Shown: positions 1 to 9,744, numbered from the stretch's first letter. The stretch: DNA of 64,000 nucleotides from Eleusine coracana subsp. coracana (GCA_032690845.1 CM064422.1:9734001-9798000), one strand, 5' to 3'. Notes: a model not told the origin generated them from the letters alone. Numbers and translations: made by a program.

Positions 1-177
1 CATATTAAGAGACGTTTGAAGTCTGTCAGGAAAATGAGAAACTCTAGAGTCATATCAGTAGAATATATTTCAACTGGTGAGAACCTGGCAGATCAATTCA
101 CCAAGCGGCTGTCACGTAATGTGATAGACAATGCATCGAAGGAGATGGGTATAAGACTCATATGTGCTATTCCATAG
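1..177 (+). CDS. Copia polyprotein, C-terminal end of RNase H region (partial)
   Basis: Frame 1 is open from the window edge to a TAG at 175-177, giving 58 residues. It includes the stretch NLADQFTK and then LSRNVIDNASKEMG, which is typical of the extreme C-terminus of grass Copia polyproteins just after the RNase H domain. Only this tail is visible, so integrity of the polyprotein cannot be judged. The stop is followed by about 540 bp of non-coding sequence before the polypurine tract and LTR, as expected for the 3' end of such an element. Confidence 0.82.
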   Translation, partial: HIKRRLKSVRKMRNSRVISVEYISTGENLADQFTKRLSRNVIDNASKEMGIRLICAIP

Positions 178-718
178 TGGTAATCCAACCTATATGATCG
201 GAGATCCCATGAAGTAGGACCTGGGAAGAACAAGCTATTGGTTAGCATGAGAGTAACCTTTTTATGACCCACTCGAGAAGTGATGCATTACTCTCAATAT
301 TTGTATGGCAGGTTGGTTGTTGCCTTAATGTATCCAGTTGGCTTTAAATAGTAAAGATGTTGTCCTATAGAATATTCTTGAATGAATACACCTATATGAG
401 CCTGATTGTTGTAAGGTCGTAATCTGTGATATTTGGGTGATCTCGATTAAGCTTATGAAAGACCAAGAAAGTATGACCTATATGCTTCATTCACAGAGAA
501 GCCTACTGGAGGTCTAGTTTCAGTTATGACAGCAAGTGAAACTTGTTTGCACAAAACTTGCAATTCAAGGCATAGTCCATTGTTCAAGTTGTGAATGAGT
601 GTAGCTTATTGTTCTAGGTGGAAGTTCAACTTAAGAGTCTCCACTGAAAACACTGGTATATTAAACAACATTGGGGCGAGATAAAATCTAGCTGGGACTT
701 TGAGATCTGGTGGGGGAT

Positions 719-1733
719 TGTTGGAATTATATGGGCTTGACCCATTAATAATAACAATAACTCCTAAAAATATCAAAGGCCCACTCATGAGTGGTGGGAG
801 TGCAAAGGTTTAGTCCCACACTTCTAGTGGAGGTGGAGGGAGTCCAATTTATAAGGTTGGTTGTTCTAGCATCTCTTGCAAATGTGTGGATGGGAGGAAG
901 GAAAGAACACACGTGCTCGCTCGCTCGCCTTGCCTCACCTCGCCTCGCCGGGCGGGGCGGGGCGGGGCAGGGCATGGGCGATGGGCACGGCCGCACATCA
1001 CCTGCGTGAATGGTCCGCTGAAATTCAGTCCCTTGCCTTATGGGGGCGTGGCTTCCTTTTGCACTTTCTTTTTGCTGCGTATTTCATATATTTAATTATG
1101 GAAACCGACGTATTAATATGGTAACCGACTTGGTTGCGGGACATCCTACCCTAGCGGTTCCCCCCTATAAATACGTACGGGTACCGCCGCAAATCATATC
1201 ACACAATCGCCTAGGGTTTTGCCTCTCGCTACTGTTGCGCTGCCAAGTCTTCTCCATCCCGATTGTCGGCGTGCACCGGCGAACGGGAGAGCAGGTCTCC
1301 GGAACCGTCATCCTCTGCGATCCTGCACCGGGAGAGGGCGAATAAGGTTTTTGAGAAGCGCTCTGTACGACTGCTCGATCGCTTCCTCGTCTTCATCAAG
1401 CTCGTCGCCACGGCTTGTCTTACTCGTCGTCGAGTCAGTCTCACCCGCCGTCATCAACAACGTGACGGTGTTGCACATCGTCGCTGCCTCTTCTTCTTAG
1501 TCTAGAAGGAAATGTACGTAATCTCATCTTACATCATGTCTTCCATACTAGCTTTCATAGTCTATTTGTCTATGATGGATGTTGCTAGTATGGTAGATGC
1601 TATACTTTTGTCTGGCCTAATAGATATGTCTAAATTTTGCGTAGACTTGTCTAGTTCATTATGCAATCTATTAATTATGCTTATGATTTATTTCTGAATT
1701 AATATAAAACTAAAAGTGCTAATTTATCTAACA
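719..1733 (+). repeat. 3' LTR of the Copia element
   Basis: The LTR is 1015 bp, from TGTTGGAATT to ATCTAACA. A clear TATA box, TATAAATA, lies at 1165-1172, about 445 bp into the LTR, with a GC-rich stretch downstream that probably covers the start of the R region. The last 200 bp are AT-rich. Several short open frames in the GC-rich part have no recognisable product. The right end abuts codons of an RZ-1 relic. Confidence 0.78.
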
Positions 1734-2009
1734 ATCAAGAGCTGGACGACCGCATCGTTGAGGTGTGCGACGATAAGACTTGGATGACGAACACAAGAAG
1801 GAATGGAAATGGTGGTGGACGAGGGCATTACCGTGGTGCTAGAGGTGGTGCACGCCGCCCGGGCATCTGCTTCGAATGTGGCCGCCCTGGCCATTGGGCT
1901 CGTGATTGCCACAATGCCGGTGGAGACCATTGCCAGACCGGCAGATTCTCGCCCAGGTTCAGCAGCAATGACAGGGGATACCGTTTTTCTGGATCACATA
2001 GCTTTGAGA

Positions 2010-2222
2010 CAGTGGTGGAGCTAGAGTAAGATTAAGGGGGGGGGGGGGGTGCAATCTCATACTATTGGCTAGTTTTGTGCTCTTTTTATAGGTTTTTCCC
2101 TCGTGGGTGCATAAGGTTTGCTTGTGGAGGGTGCAAATATGATGAAAATGAGAGGAGTATAGTTATTTTTTCAAAATTTTGTGGGTGCATCCGCACCCAC
2201 TACCTACAATGTAGCTCCGCCC
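2010..2222. mobile_element. hAT-like MITE inserted in the RZ-1 relic
   Basis: A 213-bp segment begins CAGTGGTGGAGCTA and ends TAGCTCCGCCC, so its ends are imperfect inverted repeats sharing GGAGCTA. It is flanked by CTTTGAGA (2002-2009) and CTTTGAGT (2223-2230), an 8-bp target duplication with one mismatch. Removing the element and one copy of the duplication reconnects the RZ-1 frame, which independently fixes both borders. Eight-bp duplications and CAGGGGCGGA-like ends are typical of hAT elements. A run of about 13 G lies just inside the left end. No coding capacity. Confidence 0.8.
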
Positions 2223-2400
2223 CTTTGAGTACCGTTGTTACATGAACAATGGTTGTAGTGGCGGTCGTCATTGTCGAGGTTACCATGTTGACAACAAAGG
2301 AAGGTACGCAAGGCACCATGGTCATCATACCAACAATCAGTTTTCCTCTGGTGGCAATCAGGGTGGCACCAACATGTATTGGAAAAGCTCAGCTACTTTT

Positions 2401-2577
2401 GCACAAAGTGGTGGTTATAGTAGGGCACGGAGAACAAGCTGTGATGCGCAAAGTGGGAGTTATAGTAGAGCACGAGGAAGAAGCTGTGATGCACAAAGTG
2501 GTGGCTATAGTAGGGCACACGGAAGCAGCTGTGAAGCAAAAACTAGTTATGGCAAGGCCCGAGGAAGAAGCTGCCAC
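2401..2577 (+). repeat. 45-bp in-frame minisatellite in the RZ-1 relic
   Basis: Four units begin at 2401, 2446, 2491 and 2536; the last is about 42 bp. Each encodes a 15-residue unit of the form AQSGGYSRARGRSCD. The live RZ-1 gene has only one comparable segment (PSGYGRERERSYERDG), so the expansion is specific to the relic. Confidence 0.85.
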
Positions 2578-2639
2578 AGAAATGAGGTCTTTGTCTTGTT
2601 TAAGGTGCATTTCTCTCTATGAATTCGCAGCTTGAAAAC

Positions 2640-3500
2640 AATTACCATTAAATTATTCAGCTTCCATTGATTCGAGACATGAACTTCGATTTTGATTATG
2701 TAAACTTAATGTAGTTTACTTGTCAGTATTATTCGCTTGTTTGTTCATTTGTGCTTTGATCTGTGAGATTTTTACTTGCATCGCAACATTTACTGTTTTG
2801 GAGAATTCTCAACTGATACAGCCAGAGGGACAATAGACGAAGTGATTGCAGATACCGTGCCACAGTTGAGTTAGCAAGCTCGCTTTAGCACGCACCCCCC
2901 TGATTTGCTGAATGAAAACGCTACTCGTTTAGCAAACCGAGGGGCCAGTACGACCTAGCGGATCAGGTTCGTGTGTGATTGCACAACATCTCGTAGTTCA
3001 TGATTGTCAAAGGTGAAGTATTGCATGTTCCGCACGGAGACAATGGTAATTTTCATGGTGCTAGTGTGTTGCACATTGTGAAGTCGAGGATGCTACGGTG
3101 TGCGCGCCAAAGGAATGTGGCTGTACTAGTACTAGCACTGGGGTCATCAATGGCGGCAAGGTTTGAAACATCAGTGGATTAGTAAGGCAGGGTATTCGTT
3201 CATGAACTTGCCCATCTACTTATTACCATGTAGACGTATCAGAGGATCCTAATCCTGCACGGCTGTACCTGCTTGCATTGTTGAGCCGATCTCTGCGCGG
3301 CTTGCGTTCGTTCCGTGCTCTTGTCTGCCACCCTTCCTAGTAGTCTCCTATTCCTGAATCGTATGGACTAAAGTTTAGCTTTACTTTTAGTCTTTTTTAT
3401 TCTCTAGAGCTAAAGTTTAACTATACATTTAGTCCTTCCATCTGTTTAGCACTAAAATTTGGATTAAAATTTAGTTTTAGCCTTTGAAAATAAACAGCTT
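2640..3500. other. Non-coding stretch, no gene seen
   Basis: No open frame resembles a known protein. A local inverted repeat, GACTAAAG to CTTTTAGTC, lies near 3365-3391 in an AT-rich part full of TTTAGTCC-like words. These are common in grass MITEs, but borders cannot be fixed. Confidence 0.4.
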
Positions 3501-3504
3501 CTTA

Positions 3505-3667
3505 GAGTATCTCTAAGAGACTGTATGAAACAGAAATGTTAGCTAAATTTTAAGAAAAAGAAAACAAAATACTATCCAACATACACGCTATCCCGGTAAA
3601 ACTCTCCGCTCACTATTCCCCTTCCCGGACTAGTCATCTTTGCCAACTCTGTTTTACAGAGTCTGTT
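3505..3667. mobile_element. Tourist-like MITE lacking its right end
   Basis: A TTA (3502-3504) is followed by GAGTATCTCTAAGAGACTG, close to the GAGCATCTCCAACAG end of Tourist/PIF-Harbinger MITEs. The right side reads TTTACAGAGTCTGTTG, which in such elements is usually followed by GAGATGCTC and a second TTA. Here those last bases are missing and RZ-1 coding sequence begins instead. Confidence 0.5.
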
Positions 3668-3668
3668 G

Positions 3669-3785
3669 TTTTTCGTGACGTTTGAGGAATGCGGAGCAGT
3701 TGACAGCGCTATCAAAGAGATGCACGGCCAAGAGCTAGACGGCAGGATCATTTCAGTGAACAAGGCCGAGCCAAAGTTGGATACT
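3669..3785 (+). pseudogene. RZ-1-like RRM fragment
   Basis: About 39 codons match the second half of the RRM of the live RZ-1 gene. The frame reads FFVTFEE, then SAIKEMHGQELDGR, ISVNKAEPKLDTH, against FGFVTFED, SAIKEMHNQELDGR and ISVNKAEPKMNTDD. The first RRM half (RNP2), the CCHC knuckle and the RG-rich tail are absent. Its codons differ from the relic at 1736-2622, which overlaps it at QELD, so this is a separate duplicate and not the missing half of that relic. It is sandwiched between MITE sequences. After codon TH the frame stays open to 3911 but no longer resembles RZ-1. Confidence 0.78.
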
Positions 3786-3878
3786 CATGTGGCCGTGCAA
3801 ATCGACAGTGTGCTCGTTGTTTGTGCCATTGTGCATCACGGACTCACAGTGGCCGTACCTTCTGCACTTCGTGAAATC

Positions 3879-4224
3879 GGGTGTATTCGTTTGTTGGGGT
3901 CTAAATTTTAGTGGGATCACATCAATCATTAAAATGCTATATATAATTATTAAATATATATTAAATATAAAACTAATTACAAAGTTGAATGCGCATCAGC
4001 GTGACAAATTCATTAAGCTTAATTAAGTCATCATTGAGAGATGTTTACTATAGCATCATATTATCTAATCATGACCTAATTAGTCTTAATAGATTTGTCT
4101 CGTCATTCAGAGGGAGGGTTATGGACTGGGTTTTATCAGTAATCTATATTTAATACTCCTAATTAGTATTATAATATTTGATAGGACAGATCTAAAAATC
4201 AGAGGAGTGAAAACGAACACACCC
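3879..4224. mobile_element. MITE with GGGTGTRTTCGTTT terminal inverted repeats
   Basis: The left end reads GGGTGTATTCGTTT (3879-3892) and the right end is the reverse complement of GGGTGTGTTCGTTT (4211-4224). ATC flanks both sides (3876-3878 and 4225-4227), a possible 3-bp target duplication. The interior is AT-rich and contains blocks such as CCTAATTAGTCTTAATAGAT that recur in many grass MITEs of this kind. No coding capacity. Confidence 0.75.
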
Positions 4225-4356
4225 ATCGACTAGTCGAGGAGGCTGCGATCTGCATCATGCGTTGTCAACTGTGAAGTCTGTGAGTTGATGACCATGAGCC
4301 ATGGCCGCGTGCAGGTACCACTTACGTGGCCTTTTCTATTCTGGATTTAAAAAATA

Positions 4357-4560
4357 GGAAGAAGTCCTATTTTCGTCCCTCAACTATTGCCGTCATGCGG
4401 TTTTCGTCTCTCATTTACAAAACCGTGCACTCAGAGTCCCGCAACTACTAATTTCGTTCGTTCGTCACCCCCAAACGGTTTGAGCCCCGATTTTATCCGA
4501 CGTGGCGTTGTTTTGACCGTTTGACTGGCTGAGTCAGCGCATCCCCCGTAAAAGCCATGG
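4357..4560 (+). repeat. Left terminal inverted repeat of MULE 1
   Basis: Roughly 204 bp that pair with 8625-8828 in reverse complement. The match runs from GGAAGAAGTCC through CAAACGGTTTGAGCCCC-like blocks and GACTGGCTGAGTCAGC to GTAAAAGCC. Differences are scattered substitutions plus one short gap near the tip. Confidence 0.9.
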
Positions 4561-4645
4561 CATGTCTTCTTGGTCGCGACCCGTGACCATTTCTTCCTCG
4601 CCCTGCTTCCTTGCCTAGGCAAGACCTAACCCTAGCTTGTCACCC

Positions 4646-5243
4646 ATGGCTGCCGCGAGATCTAGCGCGTCACGCAGCTCGGGCTCTCGCCTGTTGGAGG
4701 AGGAGAGGAGGCATTCTCCCATTCCATACCGTGTGGGGCCGCTGCAGTACGAGCCCCCCGTGTTCTGCCACTGCGGGCGGAAGGCGGCGCTTTGGATCTC
4801 CTGGAGCGACGATAACCCGGGTCGCCGATACATGAAGTGCTACCCTCGGGTATGATGATTTGGTTGCCCCTGGCGCCGTAGTAATCTTTGTTTTGGTTTG
4901 ATTTGAGCCATGTTCTCTGCTGCAGGAGGGTGGCTGCGATATGTATGAGTGGTATGAGGGTCCGGTGGATCCATTTGTGAGTACGCTTCTGGTGGATCTT
5001 CGAAATGTTGTCTGGCCGTTGAAGAGACAGAAAGGTGCCCTGAGAGAGGCATTGGCTGAAGCTACATGGAAGGTGCAGCACAAGGAGAGAGAGATGGAAC
5101 AACTGAAGCTGGAGCTGGATGTTGTTGACGCTGAGAAGGAGGAGATGCGTGATACGCAGAAAAAGCTACAGTTTTGCAGGAAGATTAGGAACTTTTTATT
5201 TGTCATTGTAGTTGTTTGTGTTGTGTGGCACCTTCTCGGCTAA
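4646..5243 (+). CDS. GRF-type zinc-finger protein with coiled coil and C-terminal membrane segment, carried by MULE 1
   Basis: Two exons, 4646-4849 and 4926-5243, joined over a 76-bp GT-AG intron, give about 173 residues. ATG 4646 is the first methionine in the frame. Residues 41-77 form a GRF zinc finger: CHC at 41-43, WISWSDDNPGRRY, then Cys65 and Cys72. The glycine-arginine-aromatic core (GRRY) that names the family is present. Residues of about 95-150 are rich in E, K, L and R with heptad spacing, a likely coiled coil. The end, FLFVIVVVCVVWHLL, is a strong membrane segment, so a tail-anchored protein is predicted. GRF fingers bind nucleic acid in some proteins; the role here is unknown. 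The gene starts about 85 bp inside the left TIR boundary and converges on the transposase, the position of a second MULE gene such as mudrB in maize MuDR, but I see no similarity to mudrB. The frame is intact although the transposase is decayed. Confidence 0.82.
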
Positions 5244-5526
5244 ATCCGTGGACATGTTGTATCTCAAATTGACCCTGTCTAAGTGTTTTTCTGAACCTTT
5301 AGTATTTCTGTCAACATCGGTTACCATCTCCAAATTGACCATGATTGAACATAAGTATGTTACATTACAGTGGCATACATATGTCCACATCTGAGATACA
5401 AGTTTCAGTGAATAAAGTGGTTTATGCCTAAACATAAGTAGGTTTATGTCTGAACATAACAATATGGGATACAAGTTTCAGTGAATAAAGTGGTTACAAA
5501 AGTAGACTTCAAAGAAATTGATGCTA

Positions 5527-8197
5527 TCACAGCTTGGCAGAGTCCCATGGAGGAATTGTCATCATGCCACTAGGCCTATGTCTCTTGGTTGTAAGCTTCC
5601 TCCGTAATGGAGAAGTGGTGGAAACCTGTATAGATGCTGAACCAGCATTCTTGATTGTCACTGATGAGGTTGCTTGAGAGTTCGGTTGCGATGCAGTCAT
5701 AGTGATTGTAGCAGAAGCCCTATGAGCAGTAGTGGTTGTTGCCTTGGCAACACTCTTCACCAAATGTTGTCATTGAAATAGATAGTACAAATGTAACTAA
5801 AATATAACTAAAATATGAACCATTTGCAGTTAGAACAAATTTGTAAATTAATTATCTAGGTTTGAGAATCTATGGACAGATTAGTTGTCTTCCTTTTATT
5901 TGTGCTTGAGACACTTTGTTGACTGCATTGTGCTGGTATAATTGCATGGGGTGCTGCAGATGACTTGACTCTAGAACCAGCCCTTCTCTCACAAGTGCTT
6001 CTATTATGACCAACTTGCTTACATTTTGTGCATCTTATCACTGTCCCCACCTTAGACACTTTGGTTGCCTTTGGCTGCTCATGAACTAGACTCTGATATG
6101 TAAGCATTCAACTTCTTCAAGATGTTAGGGCAGATTAGAGTTTGCCACCTGGCTATCTTAAATCTTTGATCATGAATCCTCACCATAACCTTTCTTCTAA
6201 TAGTCTCCAACATTGTGATGATTGGAAAAAATCTAGCCTCAACAATCCACTTGTTGAAAGACTCACATATATTGTTATCTACTGAGTCATAGTTAGAGCC
6301 TAACCTGAACCAAGCTCTACTCCAATGTTGTGGATGACTGTTCAATATTGCTTGTGCTCCTTCATTAGTCTCTCTGGCCAGCTTTGCTCTAGCCAAGTTG
6401 AACATCATAAGACATGGAGCCTTGGCACAGGCCCAAAATTTTTTTGCCACTCTTTGTTCCTAAAATGTTTCTTCCAATTTGCATAAATGTGCCTAGCACA
6501 GTTCCTATGCTCAGCCTCTGGAGCCCATTTACTGACAGCATCTAGGATACCCTACAAACAAAGAAATCTGGTTGTTGTAGTACAAACAAAGAAATATGGC
6601 ACATGAAAGCAAGCAAAGTGATTGTTGTAGTACATACCTTCTGTTGGTCAGAAATAAACATCCACCTAGCTCCACCAGCCACACAAACATCTTTGCATAA
6701 CAAGGCACAAAACCAGTCCCATGAAGCATTATTTTCCACTTCTACAATAGCCCAGGCAATAGGATACATTTGGTTGTTAGCATCCCTTCCAATAGCACAC
6801 AATAGTTCACCATTCATTGCACCTTTGAAGAAACATCCATCCAACCCAATAACTTTCCTTCAACCATCCATGAAGCCTCTCTTGCAAGCAGCTAGGCATA
6901 TGTACATCCTTTGGAAGGTTGGTGGGTCCATATTAGGAACTTTGTGCACTATAACTGTGGAACCAGGGTTGCTTCTAAGTAATTCTAGCTGGTAATCATA
7001 CAACCTTTCATATTGTCCCTTACTAGAATCCAAAGCCTTATGCATCACCATAGCTTTTGCCTTCTTTAACTTAGAAATTGATACATTAGCAAACATCTCC
7101 TCTTGTACAGTTTGTTGCATTGCTGTAAGGTTCCATAAAGGGTTTGCAATGATAAACTTTTCATACCTCTCTGCTATCCTAGCAGCAGTGACATGTCTGT
7201 TGTCTCTTCTAGGAGGACATGTGTGTAAATCATGAAAAGTTGTTATTTGCCAACTATCAGTTCTAGAAGTATCTGATAGGAGACACACCCAAGGACATGT
7301 TGGCCAATCACACTTTGCTCTGACCCTTTTTGCATCATCCTTCTTGAAGTTTATTACTTTTCTCTCAGCTAAAGCATATCTGATGATAGCTTTCTTGAAC
7401 ACCTTCTTTCCATTAAACTTCATGCCCAAACAAAATTTAGGCACATCTTTGGTCTTCTTAAAACGTGGGTACTCATTATGCTTCCTAATGTACTCACCAT
7501 CACTACCCACGCCATCCATACTCTCTTCATCATCACTGTCAAAGTATGGTGTTCCATTGCCATCAGCTTCTAAACCAACAAAACCACCTGCTGCCAAAGC
7601 TGTTGCCTCGCCAAGAACAACATCATCCAAGGTAGCTGCCTCACCTTTCTTCAGTTTCTTCTTAAAAGCCTTGAACTTCCTTAAAATGTCTTGTGCCTCA
7701 TCATCTTCTTCTGATGGAGCCTCATCCCCAGGAAAATATTCACTGTCTGAGCTTTCATCTCCACTATTTGTATCTTCTTTGTTCAAACCTTCTTCCTGTG
7801 GTTCCTGTTGTGCTTTCATCTCCAGTATTTGTATTGCTTGGCTGCTACCTGTTGTGATCCCTTTCCCCTTGAGTTGACTGATTGGTGGTGTCTCAACATA
7901 AATATCAGCAACACCACTCTCAACAATACAGTTAGCCATCTCCAAAACAGACTTATCATCATACAACACCTTCAACCCTTCATTGAGACTCATACCAGAA
8001 AACTGCCAATGAAGTAGTGTCCCCTCTGCAACCTTGATGTGGTCTCTTAGATGCCTAACAATTTCTGGATAACTAACCTTGTCCCGGTCTATGTAAGACA
8101 TAGCCTCCCTTCCTCCGACAAACTGAACTATCCTCCTTTTGTTAAGAAACTTGTCATCCACGTGAAATCTAACCACCAGCGTGTTTAGAACATCCAT
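5527..8197 (-). pseudogene. MuDR-type transposase, inactivated (MULE 1)
   Basis: The first block, 8197 to 6860 (445 residues from an ATG), holds the plant MuDR N-terminal domain, an acidic linker and the zinc-binding part before the DDE core. An in-frame TGA at 6858-6860 interrupts GFMDG-stop-RKVIGLDG. The core resumes with the first catalytic Asp in GLDGCFFKG and the second in FISDQQK, followed by an intron (6552-6637). The next exon reads GILDAVSKWAPEAEH and loses one base in an A-run near 6441-6447, a frameshift. It then continues in another frame to DNNICESFNKWI, where the third catalytic residue should be the Glu. The SWIM finger expected after KKLNAYI is missing. A CCHC knuckle, CTKCKQVGHNRSTC, survives near 6000, and a C-terminal S/T-rich tail is at 5527-5763. 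Catalytically dead by at least three lesions. Confidence 0.88.
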
Positions 8198-8624
8198 CTT
8201 ACTACTGCAAAAAGCACGTACACAATTAAAATACTGCTACTAATCATGATGATTAAAAAACTGTCAACTTGATATTAAAATAACCTCCCGCATTGGCCAA
8301 ATCATCAAAATTGGTGCTACTACATACTGCTCACGGATCCCAATTGAATGGCCAAGACATTAAAATAACATTCTCTAATCAATTAACCTAATCTATCCAC
8401 AGTTATTTCTATAAACAAAGCAATGAGAAGGCAGGATGAGATGACCTCTTTCAGATCCGCTGCTTCAGCCGTCGCAGCAACCGGAAATCGATGCCACCTG
8501 GTGTCTATTTCGTCTCCTCCGCATGAATCGCCACATCAAGCTTTCAACCGCCGCCAGCCGCCACTGCTCGCAAGTGTTAGGGTTCACGAAGGGGATAAGT
8601 GGATGGCAATGCTTCTCCTGCCTC

Positions 8625-8828
8625 GGTGGCAAAAGGCTTTTACGAGGGATGTGCTGACTCAGCCAGTCAAACGGTCAAAACAACGCCACGTCGAACAAAA
8701 CCGGGGCTCAAACCGTCTAGGGGTGACGAACGAACGGAATTAGTAGTTGTAAGACTCTGAGTGCACGGTTTTATAAATAAGGGACAAAAACCGCACGATG
8801 ACAATAGTTGAGGGACCGGACTTCTTCC
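8625..8828 (-). repeat. Right terminal inverted repeat of MULE 1
   Basis: Mirror of 4357-4560, ending GGACTTCTTCC in reverse sense at 8828. The transposase faces inward from this side and starts about 430 bp inside the TIR, so this end would carry its promoter. Confidence 0.88.
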
Positions 8829-9744
8829 AAAAAAAAAAGGTCGTGGTGAAAGCTTAGAGAGACGGCCCTTGCAGCTGTCCTCGCTTGTGACCTCGGCCGA
8901 ACGGGGGTCGTTGGAGTACGACCGCGCGGTGCGTACCCGCCCCGACGGCCCATCCTCCCGATGGTCTGCCGCCCTTTCTACTACCTCTTGCCTGCCTTGT
9001 TCTTCTTCCTCCCCGGTCCAACTCCCTCGCCGCCAGCCCCGCCCACCGCCTGCCAGCCGCTCGCGGTTCCGACGGCGCCGCTGCCACTACCGCACGGCCG
9101 GTCCGGCCGCCCATCCCCAGACCTCCTTCTATGTCTGGAGCACTCCGACGAGCCCCCCAACAAACTCGGATCTTAACCCTGCCCCCTCCTCCACCACCGG
9201 CGGCCGGCCGCCCGTGCCGCCCGCACCTCCTTCGCGCTCCGCCGCCGCTCCGTGTCTCTCTCTCTCTCTCCTCCACCACCGGCATCAATCCACAAACCGG
9301 CGGCGCCGCGCCGCGCCGCACCGTCCGCCCGCTCCCGCGCTCCGCCGTCGGCTCCCCTCTCCCCGTCCCGCCCCTCCGCCGACGCCGTTGAAGACCAAGA
9401 CGCTGCCGCAGCCGCGCTCGTGGGCCGCGGCCCAACACGTGCATGGTGCCGCGGTGTATAGCGTTTCCGGCCGAACGTGCGCAGCCAAGACTTGGGCGTT
9501 TTCTACAAAGTCACGCGATCACACAATCCTCTGACTAACGGCCCACAGCCCACCAAAAAGAAACTGGACCGAATCAAACCCTAGCGGCGTTGGTTGCTCG
9601 CCCGTACTTCCTCCCGCAGCCTCCTCGTCCCGACCGCCGCGTCCGGCGTCTCCCGTCGAACGCAACTCCTGAATCCTAACCTCTCCTGAGTTTCCTCCCC
9701 CAATCTCGCGAATCCCACGCATCGATCGATCAACAGAGGCTGCA
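8829..9744 (+). promoter_or_regulatory. GC-rich upstream region and 5' leader of the RZ-1 gene
   Basis: Between MULE 1 and the RZ-1 start codon lies about 900 bp of GC- and pyrimidine-rich DNA with long but compositionally trivial open frames on both strands (proline/arginine-rich), which I do not regard as genes. A palindromic G-box, CACGTG, is at 9436-9441. A telo-box, AAACCCTA, is at 9576-9583 and is common near start sites of plant genes for RNA and ribosome functions. No convincing TATA box is seen. The transcript start is probably between 9540 and 9640, an inference. Confidence 0.45.

Larger units (their letters stand above)
1..1733 (+). mobile_element. Copia-type LTR retrotransposon, 3' part (cut by the window edge)
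   Basis: The window opens inside the last codons of a Copia pol gene (1-177). An untranslated stretch follows, then a purine-rich tract (about 704-718) and an LTR that starts TGTTGGAATT at 719. The LTR ends in AACA at 1733, so its ends carry the expected short inverted repeat TGTT/AACA. The 5' LTR, gag and most of pol lie left of the window. Immediately right of the LTR begins an RZ-1 coding relic, so the element appears to have inserted into that relic. The flanking ATCAA (1734-1738) would be the 5-bp target duplication, which cannot be confirmed without the left side. Structure is seen; family assignment is knowledge-based. Confidence 0.85.
1736..2622 (+). pseudogene. RZ-1-like RNA-binding protein relic (CCHC and RG-rich C-terminal part)
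   Basis: This is a diverged copy of exon 2 of the live RZ-1 gene at 9745-13395. The frame begins at 1736 with QELDDR, matching QELDGR in the live protein. It runs through a glycine/arginine stretch to an intact CCHC knuckle, CFECGRPGHWARDC, near 1869-1910, then RFSPRFSS and FSGSHSF. At 2010-2222 a 213-bp element interrupts it. Beyond the element the same frame resumes (YRCYMNNGCSGG against DRYIDDRYDGGH in the live protein) and continues through 45-bp repeats to a stop at 2620-2622. The first exon, RRM and start are missing because a Copia LTR lies directly at the 5' break. Apart from the insertions I see no internal stop codon in the preserved frame, so disruption may be fairly recent. Confidence 0.82.
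4357..8828. mobile_element. Mutator-like element (MULE) 1 with long TIRs, transposase relic and a GRF-zinc-finger gene
   Basis: Inverted repeats of about 200 bp, both starting GGAAGAAGTCC, bound a 4.47-kb element. Long TIRs, an MuDR-type transposase (minus strand) and a convergent second gene (plus strand) together define a potentially once-autonomous MULE. Flanking 9-mers are TAAAAAATA (4348-4356) and AAAAAAAAA (8829-8837), compatible with a degraded 9-bp target duplication, but the A-rich context weakens that evidence. The transposase is inactivated, so the copy could move only with help in trans. Confidence 0.92.

Noticed and set aside
1040..1505. Open frames inside the Copia LTR GC-rich part
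   Set aside because: They lie in the presumed R/U5 region, overlap in several frames and have no protein resemblance.
3786..3911. Extension of the RZ-1 RRM fragment frame
   Set aside because: Open, but after THVAV it no longer matches RZ-1 and runs into a MITE, so it is not counted as part of the pseudogene.
8854..9534. Long overlapping open frames on both strands (up to 221 codons)
   Set aside because: They are proline-, arginine- and serine-rich products of GC-rich promoter DNA, overlap each other on opposite strands and show no domain.
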